The translations under genes were made by a program, and so were the position numbers. From contig OZ038450.1 in assembly GCA_964036195.1 (NCBI GenBank), positions 29,080,794 to 29,144,793 on the forward strand: DNA of 64,000 nucleotides. Reading direction: 5' to 3'. Source of the stretch: Sphaerolaimus hirsutus (taxonomy: Eukaryota > Nematoda > Chromadorea > Monhysterida > Sphaerolaimidae). Shown in pieces: positions 10,753 through 20,804 of the stretch. The notes beneath the pieces are model-generated. The model was not told the origin of the DNA. It saw nothing but the letters and a program-made list of their open reading frames with translations, and ran no database searches. Position 1 is the stretch's first letter. Every line of letters begins with the position of its first letter.

Positions 10753-13700
10753 GTGCCGGTTCCGCAAGTGGAAAAGTTAAGAGTTAAAACTTAAGAGTTG
10801 AGAAAAATGATAAATGATAAGTTAAGAGTAAAGTTAAAAGTAAAGAGTTGAGCAAAATCATTTGTCGTTTTACTCAACTCTTAACTCTTAACTTTACTCA
10901 TAACTTGTCATTTGTCATTTTACTCAACTCTTAACTTTTAACTCTTAACTTTTCCACTTGCGGAACTGGCCCCTGATTAATTTTTTAAAACCATATTTGA
11001 GTTTACCATTATGAATTGTTTTTGATCTCCATCGAAAGTAGTTAACGGATTCCACATGCTCGTAAGATTTATCAGCTTTGAAACTTTCAGTTGTCAACTA
11101 GTGTACCTGCCGGCAATGTCACTTTTTTGATATGGATAAGCTATATTCATTTTTGATTTGTTTAAAAAAGATCAATTTTCGATATGGATCAGCTGTTTAT
11201 CTGGGCGAGCGAGGATACCATCAACACAGATAAAAATACATCAGGAGCACCCCCCAGATTCTGTAAAGCGTCAAATGACAAAGTCTCAAAGAAGTCATGT
11301 AAAATGTCATCTTTTACTTATTTGCTTGTCTTTTATCTTATTTTACTTGTGTTTGACATTTCGCATGACTTTTAACACTTCCCATCACATTTCCCCACTT
11401 CCCCACTCTGCAATTTATCCCTTCAACCAACACGAACCGCCCCCCCCTCCAAACAGCTTCCAAAGCAGCTCAGCCAATCACCTACATCCATCCAACGTGG
11501 GCACCCCCGTGGTGCCCAACGGCGCCATACTCAATTCTCTGGGCGGCCCCAGGTGCCACTCCCAGACCCTGTAAAGAGCGCCTGTAAAATGTCAAATGGC
11601 ATGCAAAGTGTCTAAAGTCATGTAAAATACCCTGCAAAATGGCAACCGATTGCAAAATTGCCATTTTGCAGGGCATTTTCCATGACTTTAGACACTTTGC
11701 AGGACATTTTACATCTTACAGGGCTCTTTACAGGGTCCGGGAGTGCCCCAGGGGTGGCGCGAGCACGCCGGCGCCATGGAGACAGTGCTCGTCGGACATG
11801 TTGGCGCTCTTGCCGGGGAACCGGCACCTGGCGCACCTGTGCAGCAGCCGGCCGCCCGTGGCTGTGGCGGCCTATCAGGTGGGATTTTGAGGATTTCAGG
11901 GGGATATTTAACAATTTTTCTTTTGGGGGGGAGGGGGATTTTGTCTTGTTCCATGGCAGGTGAAAACACGGTAAAAAAATCGAAATTTCGTTCATAAACA
12001 AGACTTCAAGAAATTTCAAGAAAAACCAGGGCCAACAGAAGATACCTATAAAATGTTTTGTTTTTAAGCGTACTTTCTTAAATGTTTTTTTTTTAAACAG
12101 GGTCGTTAAAAACATTTTTTTTCTATCCTCGACACTTTTTTTTTCTTCTCAGGCACAAAAAACCTCCAAAAATCCTCAAGAAAAATCCCAATTTCAAAAA
12201 AAACTTATAAAAATCCATCCAACCTATCTCTCTCTAACCCAAAATCCCCCCCCAAAACCCCCCAACATTCAGGGTCTCAAAGAAGCGGTGATGCAGTGCG
12301 GCAGCGCCATGGCCTACGAGAGATGGACGTGCCCCGTGCACGAGTACGGCACCCTCTTGCACAGGCCCCCTATTCTGAGATATGGTAGTTTATTTGAGGT
12401 GTTTTCTTCTTTGAGGTAGCTTTTTTTGTGACAGAGACCAGTGCCGCTCAATGTAAAATGTGTTGTATTTACATTAGGGTATTTATGTGACATGTCCCAT
12501 TCAGCATGAAATTGTACAGGGTTCGAGGGTGATCCTAAAAACTTACAATAATTTACTATGGCTGCATTTCAAATAAAATATACTAAAACACTTTAAATTT
12601 CAAGTCAATTTGAGGCTTTTTATAACATAGTCACATTTTTCTTAGATTTGCGTGTATCGATGTAAATGTCAGCGGCCACCAGAGTTGCGAAAACGTATTT
12701 ACGTTTACCCGAAATACCCGGTTATTCGGGTATTTATACTTACGTTCAGTGACGAAAAATGTGGCGGTGACGCAGTGATTGTCACCGCTTGCTTTTGGGA
12801 TGTCACCGCGAGAAAATGAAGTGTCATCGCGGTGACAATCACCGCCACATTTATTGAACGGTGGTCCAGGGCATGGTCTTTTAGACTCATTCCATAATTG
12901 AGGCCTCTACTTCTAAAAGTCGACAAGTGCACAAAATGCGATTTTGACTAAATCGCATTTTAAGTTTCGGACCCAATTGCAGGCCCGTGGTGGTCCAATT
13001 TGGCTCTCTCATGCTTTCCATTTAGTTCCATATGTTAACAATAAAGTGTCAAATTTTCAGCACTGCTCTCAACCTTTATGTGAAAAATTGGGTGTCCATA
13101 TATTTCCATTCGGTCAGAGCAAAACTGTTTTTGGGAGGGAAATGGACTTGTTGACTTCTTGCACTAGAGAACATTGTTGTTCCTGGGGAGGCCGAGGCTG
13201 CCTTATGGGCAGATTATGCACTTGTCGACTTTTAGAAGTATTTAGCTGTCCATAGTGGACATATCACATTTATTGCTATTTTTCCCATAAAAAAGGAAGC
13301 GGAGGAATGGACTTGTCGAATTCTTGCACTAAACTAGGTGGACTTGACAACTTCTTGCCCAAATTTTTGCATTTTTCCCAAAAAATGTCAAATTTGGCAC
13401 TTTGCCATATGGGCATGTGAGGTCAAAAATTTTTATGGAAAATGATGAAAAATGTGTGGAAGTAGTCCCAGATGATGTTTCCGGGCCTAACTCGAAATTT
13501 TCATATTTTGGACTTGTCGACTTTTAGAAGTAGATGCCCTCAAAAAGAGTTCCGTGAAAAGAAGCGCAGGCAAATAGCGTGGCGCCAAATTAGCATTTGA
13601 TATGGATAAAAACGTTCACGCTGTCAGCTCGCCTGCCAGCCCCTTTGCACACAGCCGTGTGAGGAAAAATGCAAATCGTTTTGGTGTACACAAATAGGGA

Positions 13701-16700
13701 AAGGTGAGCAGTGAGCATTGCAAGCAATGTGAAAGCGTTTTCACATAGCTTTTGGGATTTCATTTTTCACATGGTTTACTATTGTAATTTTGAGAATGAT
13801 AATCTTTCAGTGTGCAGGATTTTGTGACATCGATCTTTAATGCTTGTTTTCTTTGATTTTTTTCTCAGGAATTTTATTTATTATTTATTTTTAGCAAATT
13901 TTCTCCCTTTTTCCTTCTACACATCGAAAAAGACCATATTATGAAATTGAACCCCTGTGAAACCCCCAACCTCCCTCGAAATACCTCCAGGGGGTTTATT
14001 TTTTCAGAGTGAGTATTTTGTAGGGATTAAACGAGGGAGGGGGTATTTCAAGGGGGGTTAATTATTTCGCCAGAAATCTTTCGAGCTCAGTACTAATTTG
14101 TTGTTTGTAACATATGCAGATGTAGAAATATGCAACAATAATTAAGCACCATGTGAAAGGGTCTATAGACTTATATAAGTATGTAATTGGTATAAACCAT
14201 GTTCTAACATAACAAGGTCATTGTTTTTATGAGTGTTATGCATCGCCCAGATCACTAGCGCTTTTGTCATTTACATTCTCTTTTCACTTAATTTGGGGGG
14301 AGGGGTATCTTGAGGAGGGGGTATATATTCATAGTGTTCATTTTGAGGGGGTATTTCGAGGATGGGGGGGTATTTCAAGGATATACAGAATACCTACCTA
14401 TATATGTTGGTGTCACTGCCTCAAAAATGCCTGTCACTAACTGTCACCGCCAGAATTTTGGACCTTTTGTCGTCTATGCTTACGTTTACGTTTACGTTTT
14501 CATAAAATACCATTACGTTTTGTTACGTTTTCCTAACCGAAATACCCGGGTACCAGAGAAAACGTAAAAAACGTTGTGAGACCACAAAATTTCAGCAAAA
14601 TGCAACTACCACTATAAATTTCCGACAATTTTTAAAATTTTGCGCGCAAGCGCGCACTTATTTTCAAAATAGGTATATTCAATATTCAAATTTTTCTATA
14701 GTCGGACCCCACCTGCAGTGCAGAGTATTATGTATTACTTCCCAAACTCGAATTGTGCCAAATGCTTTTAAAGAAGACAGCGGACGCTGTTCTTTAGTGG
14801 CTTTCATCGATTTATTTTGTGCTATTTGAAAATCAAATGTTGAAAAAACTCTATGAATCATCATACTACCAATTTTTTGTGACATAACACTTGGGAAAAC
14901 GTTGACAGAACATGAAAAATTGACAAAAAACACTGGCGAAAAAATAGAAGGGCAGCTTCCAACAGACGGCGTCTCCAATAAAAAGTTGGTGAAAAATAGA
15001 ACGGCGCCCCTCTATTAGATGAAATATGGTAATAATTTTTTTACGTTTACGTTTTATTTTACGTTTTCCCAGGTATTTTTAAAATACCTTACGTTTTAGT
15101 ATTTATACTTTCATTTTGGAAAAGGTATTTACGTTTACGTTTACGTTTTCCAAAAATACCAGTATTTGAACAACTCTGGCGGCCACTCCCAGATAACGAC
15201 CCGGCAAAATGCAGTGTAAAATGTAAAATGTCAGTCATGTGATGTGATATGTCAAATGATAGGTAAAAAATCTAATAAATTTTTTTATACGTTCCTGGGC
15301 ATTTTATATGACTTTGACACTTTAAATGACATTTGACATTTTACAGGCTCTGTGAGTGGACCACGGTGGTTTACATACGTAGTGAAGTCACTCATTTCTT
15401 ACATTCAATTTCAATTCAAATTCAGCGCATTACGTGCGCCTTAAGCTCAAATTAAATTTGGCCCTTATGGGGCACATCCAAATTCGACCACAAACCCCAA
15501 TTTCAAAAGTACCCCCCCCCCCCTCACAGGCTACAAAGAAACCGCCTACCTAACATCGCTGTCTTCAGCGGGCGCCGCGTGGGCAGTAGCTACGGGTTGC
15601 GTTCTTGGCAGGCTGCCAAGTTGCGCTTGCGATGTCAGGTCCCATGGCACGGGCAGTTTGAGTGCTAGTGCTTCGCAGGTGGGTTTTTTGGGGGGTTGTA
15701 GGGGGGGGGGGGGGGGTTGACATGATTTGAAGATCGATAAACCGGGGCCAGTCTCTCACCCAATCGGAGACTGAAAAGTGCTGTGCAAAGTGACAAATTT
15801 TCGCAAAGTGACAAAGTGGCAGTACCACACCCTGTAACATGTAATGTAGTGTCAAATGACATGCAAAGTGTTGATAAAAATTAAAACATTTATTAATGAA
15901 GTGTTCTGACATTGTGCATGATCAGGGCAAATTTTGTATGATATTTTGCATAGTGTTTGAAACTTTTCAAGACACTTTACAGGGTGCGGGACTTCTTATA
16001 AAGTAAATATTGAATATTCCGCTATTGTCAAGAACGAAATTGAAGGTAACGTTCTAAATAAATCGAATTTATGGGTTGCACCAATGAATGTGGTTCCGGT
16101 GTCATTTGGCAAGTGAATAAGGAACGTGATAAATGAAATTCTAAGTGATATCTGAATCAGTGAAGTGACAGGCAAACGTAGAGATCCAAAACTCACCTTC
16201 TAAAAAAATAAAAAATACTTGAAATTTGTAATTAAACACGCCACTTTATTGTCCACTTACAACTTCTCACTTTCCTACGTCACCACCTCACACTTTCCCA
16301 CCCCTCCAAAAAAAAACACCCTCCACCTCAAATAACCCCCCCCTCCCAGGTGGGCTGGCAGTGGGCGGGCTGTTCGTACGGCGTCAAATACGGCCTGGTG
16401 ACGGCGCGCAAACTTCTGCGCGACGCCCTGCCGCCGAACCCGCTGCGCGACATGTCGCCGCGCCGCCGCCGCAATCGAATGCAGGCGGATAGACGCGTCG
16501 GCGGCCGCTTTTATCCCTATAGGTGGGTGGGTGGGGGGTTGGGGAGAAGTCCTGTGTGGCCGCCTCCGAAAACAGTAAAATGTGAAATTTCATGTCAAAA
16601 GTCATGTAAAATGCCCTGTCAAAAGTCATGTAAAATGTCCTGTCAAATGTCAAGCTGAGTGTCAAATGACATGTAAAAAGTGATTGACCTGACAAATTTG

Positions 16701-19700
16701 AAGCAAAATGTCAAAAGTGATGTAAAATGTCCTGTCAAATTTCATGAAAAATGTCAAAAGATCAGTGAAAATTTGACTTCTCACAGAAAAATTTACATGA
16801 CTTTTGATACTTTGTATGACATTTTACAGGATCTGGGATTGGCCTGAACGTCAGTCTCGACTTATTACATTTTCAAGTCAACTCATCAATTAAAATACTT
16901 ATGACATTGTCATTTGTCACGTGTCCCGCCGTTTTTTGTCACTCAACATATCACACTTACAACTTATAAATCGACTTTTCCCTCGATCATTCCTTTGACA
17001 ATTACACTTTTCCACTTCTCAGACGTCGACGGCCAAGAATGCAGCCGCCCTATAATCATTACAATGAAATCGATGAAAACGACGCGTTAACATTGGCTGC
17101 CATAGCTCGCGCGCGCGCCGCTCTGATAAACATGCACAAACACAACTTCAAAGCTGGTAGACAGGTGCGATTTGCTATGTTTGTTTTATAACATCGCGTG
17201 TTTTTTGGACCTTTTTTTATTAACGTCAATTTTCTAATAAAACCCCGTTGACCGACTGAGGAAAAAAACCCCCTCCCCTCGAATAACTCTCACTGTTAAC
17301 TGACTGAAGGGAAAACCCTCTACATTCGAATGATTCCCCCTGTTATTTAACCGACTGCGGGGAAAAAAAACGTCCCCTGTTAACCGACCGAGGGAAAATG
17401 ACTCCCTCTTCTGTTACAAAAAGTTGACGAAAAATAGAACGGCGCCCATCTATGATCTTATAAAAAATAGGGTAAGCAAGTCAAGTCACCTCTAACCAAT
17501 CACTACTTCAACAACAAAAACATTTCCTCGAAAAACGTGCCCCACCGTACAGTCGGCTCACGACAATTTCCAACGCACGACAAACTTGTGTCGCGCAGTT
17601 TTTTGCGCAGCACATATTGGTGCAGGTAGTGATGGAATGGCGCCATGGCGCTGGCGCCATTTAAGGACGCCAAAGGGTGTTGTGCCATGCCATAGCACCA
17701 CTTGTGCACGACCCACATTTTGTCGCGCAGTTTTTTGCGCGACAAAAGTTTGTTGTGCAGGAGACGACGCTGGTGATGGAATGCCGCAATAGCCTCAAAT
17801 GGTGCCAGCACTATGGCGCCATTCCATCACTACCTGCGCAACAAATTTGTGTGGCGCAAAAACTGCGCCACACAAGTTTGTTGTGGGTTGGAACGTGTTC
17901 CGACCGCGAACAGTCCAGCCACCACGCAGGCGGTAAAACGCACTTTGCGGCGGCACTGCCATTGCCACGGCGTGTCGGGCAGTTGCCAGATGAAAACGTG
18001 TTGGCAGGTTGCCAGCTCGCTCGACAAGGTCGCCCAACACTTGCAGGTGAATACATAAGTGGGGTCGAAGTGTACTCAGGTGACTTGACACATTGCACGC
18101 GCGGTTCACATTGGCGGTAAGCCAACGATAACTGGCGCATGCGGCGATTGTCAAATAGCGATGAAATGTGTTGTCTTTGAAATATTCTTAATTTTTGATG
18201 TTTTAACAACAAAATTATCGTTAAGTTGAGAGTTTCTCCCAAAAAGTCATCAAAAACACCCCCCCCCCCCAGCACAAATACCACGACGCGCGTCTGGTGC
18301 ACCTGGCGCCATTCGTGTTACCAGCGCCAACACAAATTGGCGCCAGAAACTCCTCGAGCGCGGTAAGAATTCTGCGCAGCGCCAAGCGCCAAATTGACTC
18401 TGGCGCCAAATGGAAGGTGCCCGCGAGGGAATTGGTGTATTTGGAACACAGCCCAAATTTTTGCAGACCCCTGCCCGAATTGAGACACGCGGGGGTTCAT
18501 GGGAGGTTGTGTAATGTGAGGTTAGTGGTTTCGTCAGCTATATTTGATACTTCGAACTAAATAATTGAGTCAGCTCTGGACATCCGGTGTACCTCAGCAT
18601 CTATGGACATCTGCATGTGCGCAGTGGACATCTGCACTCAGTGGACACCCAATGCGCATGCGATGCTGCCGCATGGCACTGTCAAGCTGGCATCAATATC
18701 TCCAACTGGCTGCATAACAATAAGGCCAGATGGCGATAGGGTTTGTGCAAATGAAGCTGCATGACTGAGGTGGCACCGACTGGGTGTGATGTCAGCAAGG
18801 GGACTGATGCTTTTTGCGCTGGCTCAATGGTGCCATGCGCTGGCATCTCATGTACGTCGGGATGTCCACTGCACGCAAATGTCCACTACATGCAAATGTC
18901 CACTGGGGACGGATGTCCACTGGCACTGGGGACATATGTCCAGTGCGCTCAAATGTCCAGGGATATTCGCCAACACAATTCCGTATTCGCATGTCTAGAC
19001 TAACACCCTCCAATACAGTCCCATGGTGGTCAAGTTGTATTTGTGCCCTCAGTAGTGATGTAAAGGCACCGGGGCACCGGTGCCCCGGTGCTGGGCACCG
19101 AAGGGCACCAGCACCGGTGCTGGTGCGGTGCCATTGCAATCTTCAGGGGTGTCATGCCGGTGCCGGTGCCACTTTTCTCAGAATAGCACCGGTGCTGGTG
19201 CGGTGCGGTGCCATTTTTTGCCGGTGCCAAAGGTGCTAGCACCAGTGCCAAAGTAAAAGGCACCGGGAAAGGCACCGGCCAAGGCTTCATGTGCTGTGCA
19301 ATTTTGTCCATAGTATCTGCTTATTCATATTTCAAAAAACAGCTGTATATTTACCCAACCGTTTTTGCCTATTTTGAAAACCTCCCATCAAATAAATATA
19401 CCTACTGTGAAATCCATTAAACCCGATACGTAATCTGATGAGTGAATCTAAAATTTTGTTGAATTTTAAATCATTTTTATATTTTATATTTATCTTACTT
19501 TTTTGTTCAAAATTTGTTGTCAGTTTATGACAGAGATAGTTCCATTCTCTGTACAGCAACGACTCCGATCAGTAGACAATAGTGACTATGGACATTGTAG
19601 TGGATTAAATATATTATCTTTCATTTGTAATCATTGTAATTGCTTTATAAAAGTGATTGCCACATCATTCTGATCATTTTAAGTGCTCAACCATCAAAAT

Positions 19701-20300
19701 CGGTTGAAAATTCATGGAAATATGCACTTCCAAAGATGAGACCACTGAGAAACTGCCCGATATTTACTTCAGAATTTCCAGCCCAGTGCGGTGCCTTTCG
19801 GTGCTAGCACCGGCAACCCGCCGGTGCCCTTCGGTGCCGGTGCCATTTTTTCCAAAAGGCACCGGTGCCGGTGCGGTGCCATTTTCTGGCCGGTGCCCCA
19901 GGGTGCCAGGTGCCCTTTTCATACGTTGGCAAACGTGCCGGTGCGGTGCGGTGCCATTTTTCCCGGTGCCTTTAACATCACTAGCCCTCAGTGTGATAAA
20001 TACCCGTACATAAATATTGGCCCCACAGAAAAATGTTCACCTATCCCTCCAGAGGCGATTTACCATCTTTCCTCACCCCCACAAGTGTCTTAATCCACAA
20101 CACTCACCCCCCAAATACCCCCCCCCCCCCCCAGAAACGAAACGCACTCCTCCGGGGACTGCGACCGTCTGTGCTGCGGCAGGGGCTACACCCAAATCCA
20201 GCAGAGGTACACTGAACGGTGCAACTGCAAGTTCGTGTGGTGTTGTAGAGTAGAGTGTGATCAGTGTGTTAAGAGTAGATTGGTGTCCCATTGTACTTGA
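10562..20300 (+). CDS. Wnt family secreted ligand (ten exons), nearest Wnt9/Drosophila Wnt4 group
   Basis: Secreted, lipid-modified morphogen that acts through Frizzled receptors. The exons are 10562-10752, 11457-11552, 11752-11878, 12273-12384, 15530-15678, 16350-16522, 17023-17164, 17930-18046, 18273-18520 and 20135-20300. Every join keeps phase, giving about 506 residues. A hydrophobic segment at residues 17-46 could serve as the signal peptide. Family landmarks in order are [81 protein letters not shown] with the acylated Ser near 346, [20 protein letters not shown] and the tail [27 protein letters not shown]. The WQW and FCRP segments look closest to Wnt9 (Drosophila Wnt4), but the protein is diverged and a tree is needed. 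At least two introns have transposon ends as splice sites. Confidence 0.92.
10750..10974. repeat. Foldback family B at Wnt intron 1 donor
   Basis: The ends CTGGTGCCGGTTCCGCAAGTGG and CCACTTGCGGAACTGGCCCC are complementary. The interior consists of AGTTAAGAGTTAA facing TTAACTCTTAACT. Its left end provides the GT donor at 10753. It is related to 39748-39968 and 6411-6647. Confidence 0.8.
11457..11552 (+). CDS. Wnt exon 2
   Basis: Encodes [19 protein letters not shown] and [11 protein letters not shown]. The acceptor is TCCAAACAG|C and the donor is CCCCAG|GTGCCAC. Phase 2 at the end is completed by the first base of exon 3. There is no diagnostic motif, so it is supported by phase and GC content. 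Confidence 0.65.
11553..11751. repeat. Foldback family A forming the whole Wnt intron 2 (introner-like)
   Basis: The left end GTGCCACTCCCAGACCCTG and right end CAGGGTCCGGGAGTGCCCCAG are inverted repeats. The arms AAGTGTCTAAAGTCATG / CATGACTTTAGACACTTTG fold into a near-perfect hairpin. The predicted intron (GT at 11553, AG at 11750-11751) equals the element. GCCCCAG occurs at both junctions and may be the target duplication. Confidence 0.85.
11752..11878 (+). CDS. Wnt exon 3
   Basis: Encodes [20 protein letters not shown] then [13 protein letters not shown], matching the C..L..L.P....LC...P pattern at the start of the Wnt domain. The acceptor GTGCCCCAG|G lies at the right end of a foldback element and the donor is TATCAG|GTGGGA. 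Confidence 0.85.
12273..12384 (+). CDS. Wnt exon 4
   Basis: Encodes [27 protein letters not shown], the family's G...A...CQ..F...RWNC segment. The first aromatic region is changed ([11 protein letters not shown]). The acceptor is CATTCAG|GGT and the donor is ATATG|GTAGTT. Confidence 0.88.
12680..15178. mobile_element. hAT-type non-autonomous element (2.5 kb), 8-bp TSD
   Basis: Ends CAGAGTTG ... CAACTCTG are flanked by the perfect 8-bp repeat GCGGCCAC (12672-12679 and 15179-15186). Sub-terminal blocks of TATTTACGTTTACG repeat at both ends. It has no transposase. It carries a foldback at 12899-13543, CCGTAT-type debris near 13970-14395 and a CGGCGCC / ATGAAATATGG fragment near 14970-15035. It lies inside Wnt intron 4. 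Confidence 0.9.
12899..13543. repeat. Foldback inside the hAT-type element
   Basis: The left end GGCCTCTACTTCTAAAAGTC / GACAAG and the right end GACTTGTCGACTTTTAGAAG / TAGATGCC are inverted. Further copies of GACTTGTCGACTTTTAGAAG occur internally at 13216. The element is inserted within a larger hAT-type element. Confidence 0.75.
15180..15368. repeat. Foldback family A copy in Wnt intron 4
   Basis: Left end GGCCACTCCCAGATAACG, arms TGTAAAATGTCAGTCATGTG / CATTTGACATTTTACAGG, right end CTGTGAGTGGACCACGG. The hAT-type element at 12680-15178 interrupts its left flank. Confidence 0.7.
15530..15678 (+). CDS. Wnt exon 5
   Basis: Encodes [20 protein letters not shown] then [15 protein letters not shown], matching the Wnt G.(K/R)E.A(F/Y)..A(I/L)SSA....V...C..G.L..C.CD signature very well. 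The acceptor is CTCACAG|GC and the donor is CGCAG|GTGGGT. Confidence 0.95.
15822..15995. repeat. Foldback family A copy in Wnt intron 5
   Basis: Left end ACCACACCCTGTAACATG, right end GACACTTTACAGGGTGCGGG, with AGTGTCAAATGACATGCAAA inside. It lies within the intron, not at its edges. Confidence 0.7.
16350..16522 (+). CDS. Wnt exon 6
   Basis: Encodes [26 protein letters not shown], the family's W.W.GCSD...(Y/F)G segment, and then an Arg-rich insertion ([14 protein letters not shown]) unusual for Wnts. The donor is CTATAG|GTGGGT. Confidence 0.92.
16556..16848. repeat. Foldback family A copy in Wnt intron 6
   Basis: Multiple GTCAAAAGTCATGTAAAATG units face TTTGATACTTTGTATGACAT and ATTTTACAGGATCTGGGA. 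It begins about 35 bp after the exon 6 donor. Confidence 0.65.
17023..17164 (+). CDS. Wnt exon 7
   Basis: Encodes [20 protein letters not shown], then [15 protein letters not shown], matching the (L/M)(M/I)N.HNN.AGR motif. The Arg-rich insertion continues from exon 6. The acceptor is TTCTCAG|A and the donor is AGACAG|GTGCGA. Confidence 0.92.
17417..17465. repeat. Fragment of the CCGTTCTATT repeat
   Basis: AAAAATAGAACGGCGCCCAT matches the CCGTTCTATT repeat seen at 23935-24056 and 24443-26395. No partner end was found here. Confidence 0.5.
17560..17905. repeat. Composite foldback with GGCGCC core in Wnt intron 7
   Basis: The outer arms CCAACGCACGACAAACTTGTG / CACACAAGTTTGTTGTGGG enclose TAGTGATGGAATGGCGCC (17627) and GGCGCCATTCCATCACTA (to 17832). 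The inner part has the same ends as the TAGTGATG elements at 19053-19983 and 42444-44034. Open frames through it are palindrome artefacts. Confidence 0.75.
17930..18046 (+). CDS. Wnt exon 8 (acylated-serine motif)
   Basis: Encodes [19 protein letters not shown] then [20 protein letters not shown]. The first Ser of GVSGSC is the site that Porcupine acylates in Wnt proteins. The acceptor is CACGCAG|GCG and the donor is TTGCAG|GTGAAT. Confidence 0.97.
18273..18520 (+). CDS. Wnt exon 9
   Basis: Encodes [20 protein letters not shown], a linker, then [20 protein letters not shown] and [12 protein letters not shown]. The LVY(L/M)E.SP.FC and G..GR.C(N/S) motifs are diagnostic. The acceptor follows a C-tract (CCCAG|CAC) and the donor is GTGAG|GTTAGT. 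Confidence 0.95.
19053..19983. mobile_element. hAT-type element with GGTGCC-rich interior, 8-bp TSD
   Basis: TAGTGATGTAAAGGCACC at the left and GGTGCCTTTAACATCACTA at the right are inverted ends. GCCCTCAG is repeated exactly on both sides (19045-19052 and 19984-19991). The interior is dense CACCGGTGCCGG repeats and encodes nothing. It lies in Wnt intron 9. Confidence 0.9.
20135..20300 (+). CDS. Wnt exon 10 (C-terminal cysteine domain)
   Basis: Encodes [20 protein letters not shown], then [20 protein letters not shown] and a final [11 protein letters not shown] with TGA at 20298. This is the standard Wnt ending with its paired cysteines. A candidate AATAAA lies near 20491. Confidence 0.97.
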
Positions 20301-20363
20301 TGATGGTTGGGGCTTTTTGGTCGTTTGTCAAGTGGAAAGTTGTGAAGTGACGGTTTTGGGGTA

Positions 20364-20804
20364 CCGTATTTACTCGAATAATTCCCCCCACTTGAACAAT
20401 TCCCCCCCCCCCTTGAATAATTCCCCCTGCTAGATGAGTGAGGAACAAATAATTCCCCCACTTGAATAATCCCCCCTCCACAATGATGGAGAATAAATAA
20501 TGCACATTTATTATAAAAACAACGGATGAAATCAAAGCAAGCAAAATAGCAGTGCCTCATCTCATTTGATTCATCGAATACAAAGGCAGCACATTCGGTG
20601 TGTAGGGATGCAAAGGAATGTGCACTAGAATGGAAATTGGACCTAAATACATGTGTATGTTGTGTGACGGAAACATACTTGAAAATTTTGAGGAAATAAT
20701 AATTCCCCCACTTGAATAATTTCCCCCCCCCCTTGAATAGTTCCCCCGTCAAAAATGTCTGACGAAAAAATAATTCCCCGGGGGAATTATTCGAGTAAAT
20801 ACGG
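20364..20804. repeat. CCGTAT-type TA element (441 bp)
   Basis: Ends CCGTATTTACTCGAATAATTC / GAATTATTCGAGTAAATACGG with TA on both sides. The interior has CCCCACTTGAATAAT blocks. It starts 64 bp after the Wnt stop and so may lie in the 3' untranslated region. The AATAAA near 20491 falls within it. Confidence 0.88.

Noticed and set aside
14679-14978. 99-codon minus-strand frame
   Set aside because: Lies wholly inside the 2.5-kb hAT-type element and shows no transposase motif.
17503-18302. Several overlapping open frames on both strands
   Set aside because: Apart from Wnt exon 8 on the plus strand (17930-18046) and the start of exon 9 (18273-18302), they run through inverted GGCGCC/TGCGCG repeats and have no protein signature.
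18761-20013. GC-rich open frames on both strands
   Set aside because: Repeats of ATGTCCACTGG and CACCGGTGCC inside Wnt intron 9; no family match and palindromic origin.
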